Below are positions 1-11,210 of a DNA stretch of 64,000 bases, piece by piece (position 1 is the stretch's first letter; each line of letters begins with the position of its first letter). The stretch is from Blastomyces gilchristii SLH14081 (taxonomy: Eukaryota; Ascomycota; Eurotiomycetes; Onygenales; Ajellomycetaceae), in the NCBI RefSeq assembly GCF_000003855.2, contig NW_003101680.1:3477753-3541752 (forward strand), written 5' to 3'. The notes under the pieces are model-generated. The model saw only the letters and a list, made by a program, of their open reading frames with translations, searched no databases and had not been told where the DNA came from. The position numbers and the translations under genes were made by a program.

Positions 1-1258
1 TACTGATCAATGATTTAAATTCAATTAATATCTCTTAATAAGTTCAGTTCTTATCAATGTAATAACATATAACTCTTATAAATGTAAGATTATTTATACT
101 AGTTTATATATTCACTGTGAGAGACACTCTTCAAAAATTCTTTAACTCTGATTCTAGATATTGTATATTAACTTTGTAGTGTGTCTCAAGATTGAACTGA
201 AGACAGAATCAATATGAAATATGAAGATTTGAATTAAGTATTTAAAGAAGTGTTCAGAATTCAGAATTTTCAATTAATTGAAGAGAAAGATTCAGAGATA
301 TATATATATAAAGTAATTATTCATGAAAGTTATCAGATAAGAGTTATAAAATCAGAGTACTAATATATAATTATTTTCACATAATTTTCTTCAAATTAGA
401 AAGTTAGTATTATTAAAAATCATTATCTGATAGAGTAACTTATCAGCTCAGTAGTAATTTTCTGATTATTTTTCTTTTATTATCTATATTCTGATAACTT
501 CAGATATCAGAAAATTTCTTCAGAGCTATAATCAGTTTATAATAAATATTTCTAAATAAAGTTATAGTAATTATAACAGAGAGATAACTCTTCAGTAATC
601 TGTAATACAATCTGTTAATAATTATTTTATAGTTCATCTCAGTGTTTGTGTTGAGTTTTTCATAAATTTCATGACCTGAAATCAGTTATGAAGAATGAAG
701 TAATTATTTATTATAATTGAAAGAGAGTATTCTGTGTTGAATTATAAATAATATAGACTTTGTAATTCACAGTGATTTCTTAAAAAGTTTGTGAATCTTC
801 AATAGAAGTAAAAGAAGTGAAAGAAGTGTATTCAGAAGATATAATAATAATTTAAGAAAGATAATAATTTATTTTCAATAACTGATCACTGATATGTATA
901 AGAAGAATTAATATAAGAGAAAATAATCTTCTTTCTTAACTTAGTTATAATTTTAGTACTAACTCAGATTAAATATTATTAATGTATAAAAGTAAATAAA
1001 CAATCTTAATTAATCTCTGTTATATTTCTTAAAATATATTAATATTATAAAAGAGAGTGTTATCAAATTGCATTATCAGATAATATTATTAAAAATATAT
1101 TAATATTATAAATATTAATATTGAAAAAATGTTGATACTTATACATTATAGTGATTTGTAAATCATAATAGTTAAATATATATATATATATTATTTCTGA
1201 TATTGATAATTGATTACAACTTATACAATAATTTTTGAAAACTTAAAATTAATTTCAA
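1..1258. other. AT-rich RIP-type desert, no gene seen
   Basis: This stretch is nearly free of CG, CC and GG, has stops in every frame and shows no domain that I can recognise. It has short TA runs near 300 and 1,175. It is probably degraded transposon sequence, but I cannot assign a family. Confidence 0.6.
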
Positions 1259-1271
1259 TTATTAACTAATA

Positions 1272-1639
1272 TTATTATTATTATTATTTTCATTATACTT
1301 ATATGCAAGCGGAGCTAATAATGAGCCTTGCGTGATGTTAAATACAGGTCAAGTGTTAGTTATACAGGAGGAAATACAGGTGTTGAGATCATGTCAAGAG
1401 AACAAGAACATAGAAAAATACAAAGAAGTGACAATTAAATACATGCAATAATAACTTCTCAGCTCAGGAATATAGAGCAATTTATTGAAGTGATTTGTAC
1501 ATCTCTGTATTTATTAGAAATCTGAGATGCTTGAGTTCTGGATTTAATATATCCCCTGCGGGTTTCAAACCCATGTGTCTTGGTTTCCCACGCCAAGGCG
1601 CTACTGAGTGGCTGCATTAACCATTCAGTCACCGGGGCA
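1272..1639 (-). mobile_element. tRNA-derived SINE, full length, with target-site duplication
   Basis: Read on the minus strand, the element starts with a tRNA-like head (1,638 down to 1,552), continues through a ~270-bp body, and ends in a short AAT-repeat tail at 1,272-1,290. It is flanked by 13-bp direct repeats, TTATTAACTAATA at 1,259-1,271 and TTATGAACTAATA at 1,640-1,652, which differ at one base. A tRNA-like head, unrelated body, simple-repeat tail and long TSD are the standard layout of a SINE. It codes for no protein and must have been moved by a LINE. Its tail resembles the 3' end of the LINE at 36,187-38,785. It keeps several CG sites although the surroundings have lost theirs, which fits a short or recent insertion. 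Confidence 0.72.
1552..1638 (-). promoter_or_regulatory. Internal RNA polymerase III promoter (tRNA-like A and B boxes) of the SINE
   Basis: The minus strand carries TGACTGAATGG at 1,631-1,621, close to the A box of tRNA-Ser/Leu, and GGTTTGAAACC at 1,571-1,561, which is the B box GGTTCGAAACC with one C-to-T change. The 87-nt length fits a long-variable-arm (type II) tRNA. I could not fold a clean anticodon arm, so this is a tRNA-derived head, not a working tRNA gene. Confidence 0.65.
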
Positions 1640-2567
1640 TTATGAACTAATAGTTACAAACTTATAACTAACTAATATAAAAAGGAAAAAACTTTTTCTA
1701 CTTATTATCTTTCTTCTCTTTCTCATTCTTCTTATTATTCTTTATAATTTACTTCTTATTCTTATTCTTCTTCTTCTTCTTATCTGAGATAATAATTATT
1801 TTAAAATCTCTCTCTACTGTCTTTTTAGAGAAGAGTTCTTACTACTCTCTCTTAATCAGATTAATCTGTATCTTAAAATCCTGTATTTTCTGATCTACTA
1901 TCTCAGGTTTCATCTCAGCAGTAAGCAGATTAACATGCTCAGAGAGCAGAGCTGTCTTCTCAATATTTTAAATTATGAAGTGCATTTAAGATCTGAATAA
2001 GATCTTAATTTTCTTCTTCTCTGTCAGCTTCTACTAATCAATTAGAGAACAGAAGTGTTATTAAAAATTATTATCTCTTAATAAAAAACTTATCAGTTTT
2101 GACTTCTTTATCTCTTACTTTAATACTCTCTTAATCTTCTTCTACTACTGTTTATTTATAGTAATGCTCTTTTTCTCTCTCTCTCTCTTTATTTTAATCT
2201 TAAATCATTCTCAGAACTTCTTCTGATCTCACTACTACTATATAAGACTCTTCACTATCTTCTTTTTCAATCTCTTATAAGCAGTGTTATTCATATTATT
2301 TCTATTCTTAGTTCAGTCTAAATCTATCAGAAGTGTTACTTAAAATTATTATTATTCTACTCTCTTACAGAGTCTCTTTAAGATATTATAACATGTCTTA
2401 TAATCTGTCTTCTCTTACTTAAATATCTTCTTCTTCTCTCTCTTCAATCTGTGACAGTGCTTATATGACTTGATGATTCACAGAACTGCAGAATATTTAA
2501 AGAGAAATAATATAATTAATTTTAATAAGTGTTAAGAGAGAGTGAAGATAGAGAAGACAGCTAGTAA

Positions 2568-2569
2568 TA

Positions 2570-2615
<46 letters not shown>

Positions 2616-2665
2616 AGTAATGATACTGATAATAATAATAATAATGATAATAATAATGATAATAA
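2568..2665. repeat. Imperfect AAT/ATG trinucleotide microsatellite
   Basis: A run of AAT units with scattered ATG and AGT variants. It is a simple-sequence repeat, possibly the decayed tail of a non-LTR element. Confidence 0.75.
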
Positions 2666-3196
2666 AAGAAAAAGTGTATCAGAATATATTATTAACTTAC
2701 TAAATATAAAGAGACTTAAAGAAACTATTAACAGCTTTCAGAGATGTACAGAAACAGCTACAGTATTATATAGTAATATTATCTTCATTTAATACATGCA
2801 CTATTAATATTCTTTATATACAGTTATTATATAATCTATATCAGAAATACATGCAGAAATCAGATCTTTAATACTAAAGAGAATAATTGCAGTGATTCTC
2901 TGTTTTTATATTATAAAGATAAGTTATTCTTATTTCTTTCTTCTCTCTTTTCTCTTCTTCTTCAACTCATCACTAAGTTCAAGCTAATATAAAAACTATT
3001 AAAATACTCTTAGAAACTCTTAAATTGAAGAGTATAGACTAATCAAATTTTAAATACAGATAAATTAAATTACATTTAATAATACTAATTATTCATTCTT
3101 TTCTTAATAAAATAATAGTCATGTCTTTCTCTCTTTTCTCTCTTAAATAGAACATGATCTGTGAAAAGTGAGTATCATATCAGATTATAATAATCA

Positions 3197-3256
3197 ACAC
3201 AGTCTCAGTATACAGAGCTGTATACATGCAGTGTATACTGAACTGAGAGACTGTGT
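3197..3256. repeat. Inverted repeat with nested palindrome
   Basis: ACACAGTCTC at 3,197-3,206 pairs with GAGACTGTGT at 3,247-3,256. Inside, AGTATACA and TGTATACT form a second pairing. I cannot say whether it is an old terminal repeat or a chance palindrome. Confidence 0.5.
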
Positions 3257-3770
3257 GAATTACAAATCAGTAGCAGCATTTCAGAAAGAGCTGTACAGTG
3301 TGAAAAAGCTGTAATTCTCAGTTATATATACAGAGAGTGAATCACTGCAGTAAGTGTATATATATTATATAAAAGTAACACTTTTTTAATAATACTCAGT
3401 CTCTAATATTATAAAAATAGAGTCTCTTCATGAGATTTATTTTTATCAGAAGTTGAGAAATCTTATATTTCTCAAGATTATCTTTATATATCTTATCTAT
3501 GAAATCAATGAGAGAAATTATCAATTTCAGTATTCTATTCTTAATATTATTCAAGTGACAGCAGAGTTCATTCTAGTCACACTTTTTAAGTGTATATTTT
3601 CTAATTATTCATATTTATACAGATATATACTGATTATTTAGTAGATAATATTAAGATAATAACTTATCACAGCTGTGTTATTCTCACTATGAGAAATATA
3701 TAATTGATAAGAAACATTATAAAGACTCTGAGAAGTAAGTATTTTAAGAATACTGTAGCTTTACAATCTT

Positions 3771-3880
3771 GATTTTTTTTTATTTTTTTTTTATTTTTCT
3801 TTTATTTTTTTTTCTTTCTCTTTTTTTTTATTGTGATTTTTTCTTGTTTTTATTTTATTTTTTATTTTTTATTTTTTTTA
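3771..3880. repeat. Poly-T-rich low-complexity tract
   Basis: Almost pure T broken by single A, C or G bases. It is simple sequence with no other feature visible. Confidence 0.8.
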
Positions 3881-4205
3881 TAATTAAAATTATATAAATT
3901 ATAATCTGTATTCAGAAAAGTAATAATATTTAATAACACTCTCTATTAAATTTTCAACAAATGAGTATTATATTATGATATTATATAAGTGAGAAATAAT
4001 TTCATAATCTTATTTAATATCATTCTCAATAATAAGATCAGAATGAAAATATGACTAAGAATTCAAATATATTCTTTATTTAAGACTAGATTTTTATTTG
4101 AAAAGTGAATCTGAGATCTTCAATATTTAAAATAATATAATTTGAAATTAATATAATGAATATAAATCATAATCAGAAGTAATGCTTTTAGATAATATAA
4201 TAACT

Positions 4206-4250
4206 ATAAAGTTTAATTCTGATCTCAGATACAGTTACATAGTCAGTCTA
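4206..4250 (+). mobile_element. Possible RIP-degraded right end of a family-M MITE
   Basis: The last ~40 bases, ending in AGTCAGTCTA, match the right end of the M elements (55,906 and 60,011) if C-to-T changes are allowed. No matching left end or 8-bp duplication was found, so this is a weak call. Confidence 0.35.
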
Positions 4251-5117
4251 GTCTTATCAGTTAATCTACTCACAGCAGAGATTAATTCTACAGAAATAAA
4301 GAATTAAAGAGACTCAAATAATCTCTTATAAAGAGAGAGTTAGATTTATATATCTATAAATAAGTTTCTATATATAGAACTTATTAAAAGATATTATAAC
4401 TCTTCTCTAATAAGTTATTTTATAAATACTAGAGCTTATAAGTTGTTTATAAGAAAATACTTCTGATTGAAGATACAAGAGTATATAAAGAAGATAGTGA
4501 ATTCTTATACTATTTATCAGAGTTTATAAATAGTGTAGTTTAAATTATATAAAGAACTTACTTCTCTACTCATCTTATAAAAATCTTGAAAACAGCTAGA
4601 AATAAACACTCTTATAAGTCTTTCTGAAAGTAAGAATATATATAATGTTCTCTTTAACAGTGTGCTGATAATGATAGATTGTTTTATCAAGATAACACAC
4701 TTTATACTCATCTGTAAGAACTTAAAGTCAAAGAATTTGACTTATATCTTCATTCACAATGTGATTTAGTTACATGAATTGTCTGTGAACATTGTCTCAG
4801 ACAGAGAATCAATCTTTGTGAGAGAGTTCTGATCTGATCTGATGACTATACTGAAGATCTCATGAGATCTAAGCACAGCTTTTCATCAGCAGACAGATGA
4901 TCAGACAGAATGTCTAATGAGTATATTAGAACAGTATCTGTAGTGCTTTGTCAATTACAATCAGGATGACTGAGTGTATTGATTGTCACTTGTGGAGTTT
5001 GTGTACAACAACTCAAAGCATGCCAGTACAGGTAAAACCCCCTTTGAGATGCTCACTGAGACTCACCCGCGGATGACCTTGATGGACCCGCGAGAGTACA
5101 CTATAGAGTGTGGTGAC
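4251..5117 (+). pseudogene. Family-F Ty3/Gypsy integrase fragment, RIP-mutated except its last ~130 bp
   Basis: This is a 5'- and 3'-truncated copy of the pol region of element F (30,300-31,190, minus strand). The C-terminal half of the integrase core is readable: a QTD-type motif at about 4,893, then VEFVYNNSKHASTGKTPFE at about 4,993-5,050. The segment up to ~4,983 is heavily mutated, with TGA codons where Trp is expected. The last part keeps its CG sites and is fully open. Similarity to F stops at about 5,117, where the unique captain upstream region begins. The reading frame has no other functional part, so the open stretch is not a gene. Confidence 0.8.
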
Positions 5118-5538
5118 GCGTCGAAGGCCACCACCATCCACGCTGACGGGACTCAAGATGGATTCGATCTCTCGCACAGCGACCCAGCGCCCCAGATGCC
5201 AATGCTGCCGCTGCTCTCGCTCCACTTCGTGCGGTCTATTTTCGGTTCCTCGCCCTGCTTGCAGGCGGCCGCTGGTTCGTGCAGATTCAAAATGGGTGCT
5301 CAATCACCCGCCAGTCACCCGTCCTTCTTCCGCAGGAGGGGAATGGTGACTCTCTTTCATCTTTATTCTTTTTGCAAGCTCTGAACTCTGCTGTCTCTTC
5401 ATAATTTTCTGTTGCGCTGTTCTACAGCTTGTCATCTGTACAATCTTCTTATTACTGTTCACTCTGCCGTCGCTCTACACCTGGCACTGTCGGCCCTCTT
5501 CCAGCAAAGGACCAGCACTGCTTCTACACTGATTCGCC
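5118..5538 (+). promoter_or_regulatory. Unique GC-rich upstream region of the captain gene
   Basis: CG-rich, non-repetitive DNA between the transposon junction and the captain start codon. From about 5,350 it becomes strongly pyrimidine-rich, as is common upstream of filamentous-fungal start codons. In Starship elements the captain usually sits just inside the 5' end, so an element end could lie here, but I see no terminal repeat or clear target site. Short open frames here have no recognisable content. Confidence 0.4.
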
Positions 5539-8174
5539 ATGATGATGGCTGGCTCCACCATGGATGTGTGCTGTGAGGTCTCAGACTCCGATCCAGATTA
5601 CAGTGATGATGGCGGTCTATTTTCAGACTGCGTCGATGATTACGACACGGATGTGACTGGGGAGACCTCCAGCGATGACAGCAGCAATAGCGAGGACAGT
5701 CATGAGGAGTGGGATGACTACAAGCTCCCCCCTCCCGAACACTATGCGGCGGAGGAAGCCAATCTTGATCCCTCAAAGCTTCGGGAGCGCCTCTATAAGG
5801 ACAGCACCATTTACGGCAAGGATAGAGCTCGCGACCACTGGGAGCGGTGAGTATGCTGCAGTACAGGCACAACATGCTCCGACCAGACCTGCTAACTACG
5901 GGGCAAAACAGGTTCTGCGAATATATGCACCGAGATGTGTCCCACGCGTACCGCACCCTCTCGATCCAATCTCTCAAAGCCTTCTTCAGCTGGGCGTGCG
6001 ACCAGCGTCGCGGTAAGGACGGGAGGAGGCGGTCGGGTATCAAAAACATAAGTTCCTTGGAGACGTTCTGGAAGCAGTATTCGCAGGTCTACAAGGAGGA
6101 CAACGGCAATGATATTGACCCCCTAATCATGAAACAGGCGCAGGATGTGATCAACCTTGTCGCCGACGAGAAGAAGCTCAGCCGCGAAAAGAGACTGAAA
6201 GCGACCATGTATGTCGAGGACCTGGCTGAGTACCTCCGCGTGCTTCTGACTACAACTGATATGCATTTCCTGGTCGGCTGGGAGCGCATCCAGTTGATCT
6301 TGTTCTGTCAACTTGCGGGATACACGGGACATCGACCGGAAGCACTGACGCAGCTCCGCTATCGACACCTGGAGCTCTCGCTAGTCAGGGACCCGGCTTC
6401 GAATCTAGCGACCCTGTTCATCGGACTGACCGGCGAGTTCACCAAGGCGTATCTGGGTGACAAGGATGCGTAAGGCCGGCTTCCACCCCTTCCTGCGGTG
6501 CGGAGACTGACGTGCACAGGAACACATTCTGGCTCCCTGAGATCATCTATGACCCGACTCTGGTGCTCAGCCCCCATGTCTTCCTTCTGGGACTGCTGTT
6601 CCATGCCAAGGCGTTCAAGTCCCCTTACATCCGGTGCCCTGAGGACCTTTACGATCTGGGCATTCTGGACGAGCTCAATGAGCAGAAGATCCCACTGCGA
6701 GATGACCTGGCGGAGAACTTTCTCTTCTGCCAGGTGGTCCGCGAGGGAGAGGGCGTCCGAATCGCGCATGAGATCAAGGCGACTACGGCATCGCTGCGGA
6801 ATCGAATGAAAAAGTGCGGCGAGATCACTGGCTTTGAGTATCCTGTGGGCCCGTACGCGCTCCGTCGCGCTGCTGGGAAGGAGTGGAATGAGAGTGATGA
6901 GTATCACCATTCACCCTGCCTTTCCTTTCGCTCAATATTCTAATATCCAAGCAGCGGACGTCAGCGATTCTCTACAGAACTTGATGCTCCAGCACCAGAA
7001 GATCGATATGTACCTCAAATACTATCTAGATCGGAATATCAATGTTGATGTTATGAAAACCTTCCGTGATTCGTCTTTAGATCACTGTATAGACGAATCA
7101 CGGAAAGCGCTCTTGAAGCGGATCTGCTCGATGATTCAATCCATTGACCCCCGGCGACCCTGGAAGCTGACGCCCGAGCAGTCAAAGTCAGTCAATGAGC
7201 AGCCGCGCATCCTCGCTCTGTCGAAGCGGGTTACGCGCCTCAAGAAGCATGTTGACCGCTCCGCAAAGTGGCTCGGAGGCGGAACTGGCGAGAGGTACAA
7301 GCAACGCTTCAAGATGGGCCGGCCTGGAGCAGAAAGGTACCGCAAGAAACTGAACAAGCATGAGAGTACGGATGACAAACATCACCGGGCAGTTCGCCGG
7401 CTTCGCAGCGAGAAGCAACGCGCAAGGCTCCAGCTGAAGCGCGAGATGCTGGAACGGTACCGAGAAGAACAGCCGCTGAAGGACATCGCCCAACAACTGT
7501 CCGGAAAATTGATCGACGAAGATGTGAAGGACGCAATGGAATGTTCGGACTGAATGAGCGTGGAGCTGATGGCCATGTGTGATGCGGTGCTGACACTGCC
7601 ACCGACCACTCCATCAGCGGAGCTGCAGCGCCGGATCAAGGCCGTAAACACCATCATTGCATACAGTGGGGTCTAGGAGGGCCCACTCTGCCGTCGGCGT
7701 TTCCGCGAGACTCGACCAACCCCCGCGCCATCAACACCAGCTGAGCCAGAAGGAATCCGCACCCCATCATGGAACGAGCGCATCAGTGCAGTGGTTCGAG
7801 AAGTCTGCACCACTTCGACCGCCATTGATCCCGCCCGCCGGTCCAAGAAGCGATCAAAAATCTGCTTCCTCTGCCTGCAGAATTCTAACCTTCTGCCTGC
7901 AGATCGGGTCTACTCCTTCAAGACACCAGGGGACCTCACCAAGCATTATCAAAGGCGACATCTCGAGAAGTTCCAGCCAATGGGTTGTGGGATCTGCCGA
8001 GTGAGACTGGAGACCCTAACCGCCCTTCTCATCCATGCAGAAGTCGCGCATGGCACCGTTACGCGTGCCCCCAAATACCGGATGCCTGAACGGCCTGCGA
8101 CCCATGCAAGTACTCGCGTGGCTACTGTAAGCAGGAGCCATCCATTGCCAAACTCCCAATCGATGTGGAGTTAG
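5539..8174 (+). pseudogene. DUF3435 tyrosine recombinase (Starship captain-like), broken by two in-frame stops
   Basis: The exons I infer are 5,539-5,846, 5,912-6,469, 6,520-6,893 and 6,955-8,174. The introns are 65, 50 and 61 bp, each GT..AG with a CTAAC/CTGAC/CTAAT-like branch site. The spliced frame is 820 codons. It starts with an acidic, Ser/Asp-rich N-terminus. The recombinase core follows: GYTGHRPEAL (likely box-I Arg), LPEIIYDPTLVLSPHVFLLG, then PYALRRAAGKE, SDSLQNLMLQH and YLKYYLDRN, and finally SIDPRRPW. These are hallmark blocks of DUF3435, the family that mobilises Starships; the likely catalytic residues are Arg, Tyr-x-x-Arg and a late Tyr. A basic tail follows, then a Cys/His region (CFLCLQ...H...RRH, CGIC...H...H) typical of captain C-termini. 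The frame is stopped by TGA at 7,551 and TAG at 7,674, yet stays open in the same frame to 8,174. The first stop leaves a 612-residue protein with the core but no zinc region. Confidence 0.85.
7062..7105. repeat. Perfect 15-bp inverted repeat inside the captain coding region
   Basis: TTCCGTGATTCGTCT at 7,062-7,076 is repeated inverted at 7,091-7,105, with a 14-base spacer. It lies in exon 4 just after the likely catalytic Tyr block and before SIDPRRP. The segment looks several residues longer than I expect for the family. Confidence 0.9.
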
Positions 8175-8592
8175 CCTAGCAGTCAACGTGGTAATTGTAA
8201 ACGCGAAGGTTCCATACAGACCTGGAGTGGCCCCTCACAGATCGTGCACAATCTCTGGTAGACCAATCTCCCTCACCATTTCTCTGTGTACGGATAAGAT
8301 ACCAATCATGCAAGGTATCGAGCCTTATGTATTTTATGTAGCTAGATCAGCAGCATGTTCTTGTTGTCGGCAGCTGGTCAGTCAGTACAGGGTTTCTACA
8401 CACTCGTCATAGTTATCAATAGGAATAATCCGGTAGGATACCCGCTGTTTCGTCTCGATGCATGTTCAGGACTAGGTCAAGTAGGGCTTGGATGATCGCT
8501 ATAGCTTTTGTTATGTAACAGGAGAATAGGATGAAGGTCCGGCAGTATTTAAATGCACTTTTCCGTTGTAGAGAAACATAAAATGGCTGTCT
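8175..8592. other. Intergenic spacer between captain and phosphotransferase gene
   Basis: Balanced-composition DNA with no supported gene. An open frame at 8,188-8,412 has no recognisable content. The stretch probably holds the 3' end of one transcript and the promoter of the next. Confidence 0.5.
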
Positions 8593-10324
8593 ATGAATGG
8601 TGACGACTGCCGAGAATTTTTGTCACACCTGGGATTTCGGAGAATCTTTCAACCGGGGTTGAGGTCAAAATGGTTTTGTCGGCTGGCAAATGCCATTACT
8701 TTCCGACTCTTCAGGATTCTCAAGATGCCATCAGCTAATCAACGTCCGAAAATATTCCGCTTCGCCAGATTCAATGTTGATGCTCTCTGTTTCCTCGCCA
8801 GCCGCCTTCGCGACGGAATTAGTTGTGACTGTGATGCATCTCAAGCTCCAGTGTATGGTAGTCTGAACTGGGCGATCTCCATCCTCTTTACTGATGGAGT
8901 GGAGTGGCTATTGAGATCACCACTAAACGAGAATGGAGCTATTCCGTGCCCTCGAACAAACTCTATGCTGCTGGAGAGTGAAGCTATCACGCTCAAATAT
9001 ATCCGATCTCATAGCTCGATTGCTGTTCCTGAGGTCTTTGCATACAGGTGATTCGAATGTCCTAACCCAGGGTTTCATGCTTATCAAAACTGATGGACAA
9101 AGTTGTTCCAAGGAGAATGAAATAGGGGTGCCCTACATCTTGATGAGCAAAGCACCTGGATGCCCTCTTCGGCTTCACTGGACGCATATGTCCTGGAATG
9201 GCAAGGCAAAAATTCTCCGCCAGCTTGGATCTATTACGTTGCAGTTATGCCAACTTAAATTCGACCAGATTGGATCGCTTTTTGAAAGCGTACATGGTCC
9301 GGTGATCAAGACATGCTTGACAAGGGGATTACTGGTGCACGAGAGGCACACACTTGATCTAAACCGCGGCCCCTTCACCTCCACCATTGACTTCTACGGA
9401 GCGTTGATTTCAGCGCTGCAAGATCATGCCAGCATTCTTCCTCTCAACCCGCGCTGCTTCTTTGCACCATTTCCTTTACCAGAGGATTATGAGGATGACG
9501 CTCAATTCGAGCGTTCCCGCGACCGGTGGCATGATTTTGTCACGCTACATTCCAAAATTGATGGTTCTGATAATCGGACAGATTATATGATCGTAAGTGA
9601 CCTACTTGCTGACATGCGGAAAAAATGGGTCAGAGACACATCCTTCAAGGAGGACTCGTGCCATTACTCATTGCACCACCCGGACATCAGCGTGAACAAT
9701 ATCTTTGTTGATGAGGAATACAATATTACATGTGTTATCGACTGGGCGTTCTGTTCGTCTGTGCCTCTTTCAGTGGCCATCACAGAGCCTGGACTCCCTC
9801 AATCACGAAACGAGCTGTCAGAACAACTTCGAGAGCAATTTCAGCGGGGCTTTCGGGAAGCAGTGTACAATGCTTCAGATGTCAATCCGAAGAGAAGAGC
9901 TCTCCTCTGCCAAGTCCTGCAACATAGCCGCCCCATGTGGTTGCTTTCTCATATTCTCAACTTCGATACGGTCGTGGATTTTTCCCTGCTAAATGAACTC
10001 TGGGTGACCGTCAACAGCACCGGGGGTCAACTTCTGATGGAGTTTAAAACAAGACAGGCCTGGGATGATTATGGGAAGATACATGCGCTTCTGAAGAGAG
10101 ATGATGATTACTCCAGGGTGGCAGAAAAGAAACATTTTGATCGGAGGTCTCAAGTTGATTTGACTGTTGCTAGAAAATTGACTCTTATTTCACAATGGTC
10201 TTCACGGTACAGTCAGCCAGGCTCCTTAGCACTCAGAGCGGAAAGCCCCGCATTCAAAGCCAACAGGACTTTGTGGAAGTGGATTGACCGAAGCCTGGCG
10301 GACCTCCAAGCTATGTATCACTGA
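8593..10324 (+). CDS. APH-family (aminoglycoside phosphotransferase-like) kinase domain protein
   Basis: Two exons, 8,593-9,047 and 9,103-10,324, are joined across a 55-bp GT..AG intron with an AACTGAT branch-like site, giving 558 residues. Splicing joins VPEVFAY to ENEIGVPYILM, as expected for this family. The N-lobe has a GSLN...FTDGVEWLLR stretch, then a conserved Ser-Glu-Ala helix. The C-lobe has HHPDISVNNIFVDE followed by a VIDWAF motif. In these kinases that supplies the catalytic Asp and Asn and the metal-binding Asp. Fungal relatives form a large, poorly characterised family of small-molecule kinases; the substrate cannot be told from sequence, and drug resistance should not be assumed. 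The frame is intact and shows no RIP. An alternative start is the Met at 8,725. Its position next to a captain suggests cargo. Confidence 0.8.
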
Positions 10325-10364
10325 ATCTTCCAACACCAACCCCAAAATCCTGCACCTTCCATTT

Positions 10365-10716
10365 TTATGACCTCCTCAAGCGGATGTATTCCGTACGAAC
10401 GTTCTCCTCGTCCTCTGTCTCGTCATCGATAACCTAGATATGTTCAGTTTTATGTATAAAATCAGGGGCTTCTGCTTGACATACAACTGCCATTAGGGTG
10501 CTGAATGTCTTGTTGCTGATGCTCCCCATTCGCCATTCACTATCTACTACAACTTAGCCTGGACTGAAGCTGAGGGAGCAACGAAGGCACATACCTACCG
10601 CCGCGAAGGACAAAGTAAACTTTGTCTCCCGCAACATAGTATTCTTTCTTTTCAGAATCAGAAGGCGGATCTGGCAAGTCCTCCGGTGTTGACGGTTGTG
10701 GTCGCCTTCTGGGCAT
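10365..10716 (-). CDS. Tentative small two-exon gene, unknown function
   Basis: On the minus strand an ATG at 10,716 opens a Pro/Asp-rich frame (begins MPRRRPQPSTPEDL, then EYYVAGDKVYFVLRGG). It reaches possible donor sites at 10,598 or 10,594. A second open piece at 10,433-10,365 (VIDDETEDEENVR...) follows a CTAG acceptor and ends in TAA. The two pieces do not join in phase with the best donors, so a middle exon or another donor is needed. Unspliced, the first frame would stop after 58 residues. I do not recognise a family. An overlapping minus-strand frame at 10,658-10,999 is the alternative reading. Confidence 0.3.
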
Positions 10717-11210
10717 TAAGAATGCAAAAGGGTTGGCCTGCTAGGATGCCTTGCTCAATAATTATCTGCTTCTCGCTTTTGCTTTGGTACTGCTCAATCT
10801 CAAGACTGATACCTTGGGACGATGAAGCTGGATTTGGTGCTTTCAATGAGTTCGCCTTTCGGTCGTTCAAGCAGAAAGAGAGAGAGGTGGGCTTATCTGT
10901 TCCCCGCCCAAAAGAGCCAATCATAATACAATCTGAATATGTCGATGAAAGTTCCCCCATGTCAAAGCGGGTCCGAACTTGGCATAGCTTCGACGCCAAG
11001 GCGGCCCCGCTGAATTGTAAAGAAGCAAAGTATTCGGGATTCGATTAATTGCGGCTAGTTGTAGGCACAGGTTTATACACATTCAAACCAACCTAGTGTA
11101 TACAAGTATTAATCGAAGGAATCACAAATTACTGTCCTGTCCCCCTTCGAACCTTTTCAGTTGTGAAACCCATGTTCCATGCTCAAGATCAAACCCCATT
11201 GCCACGCTAT
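10717..11210. other. Intergenic GC-moderate DNA, no supported gene
   Basis: Both strands carry overlapping open frames (10,686-11,048 plus; 10,658-10,999 minus) without recognisable domains. At most one is real. No repeats or RIP signs are visible. Confidence 0.4.

Larger units (their letters stand above)
1653..4200. other. AT-rich low-complexity stretch without genes
   Basis: Pyrimidine-rich simple sequence (TTC and TCT runs, 1,690-2,450) is followed by AT-rich sequence with stops in all frames. I see no gene or recognisable domain. Local repeats are listed separately. Confidence 0.55.

Noticed and set aside
1552..1638. Functional tRNA gene
   Set aside because: A and B boxes are present, but no clean anticodon arm or acceptor pairing was found, and the sequence continues into a SINE body with a tail and TSD.
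2568..2665. CRISPR-like or structured repeat array
   Set aside because: It is a plain trinucleotide repeat without spacers, and the organism is a fungus.
4983..5384. Protein-coding gene starting MSLVEFVYNN
   Set aside because: The first ~45 codons are the end of a Gypsy integrase; the rest is unrelated DNA past a junction, so the frame is a chance fusion.
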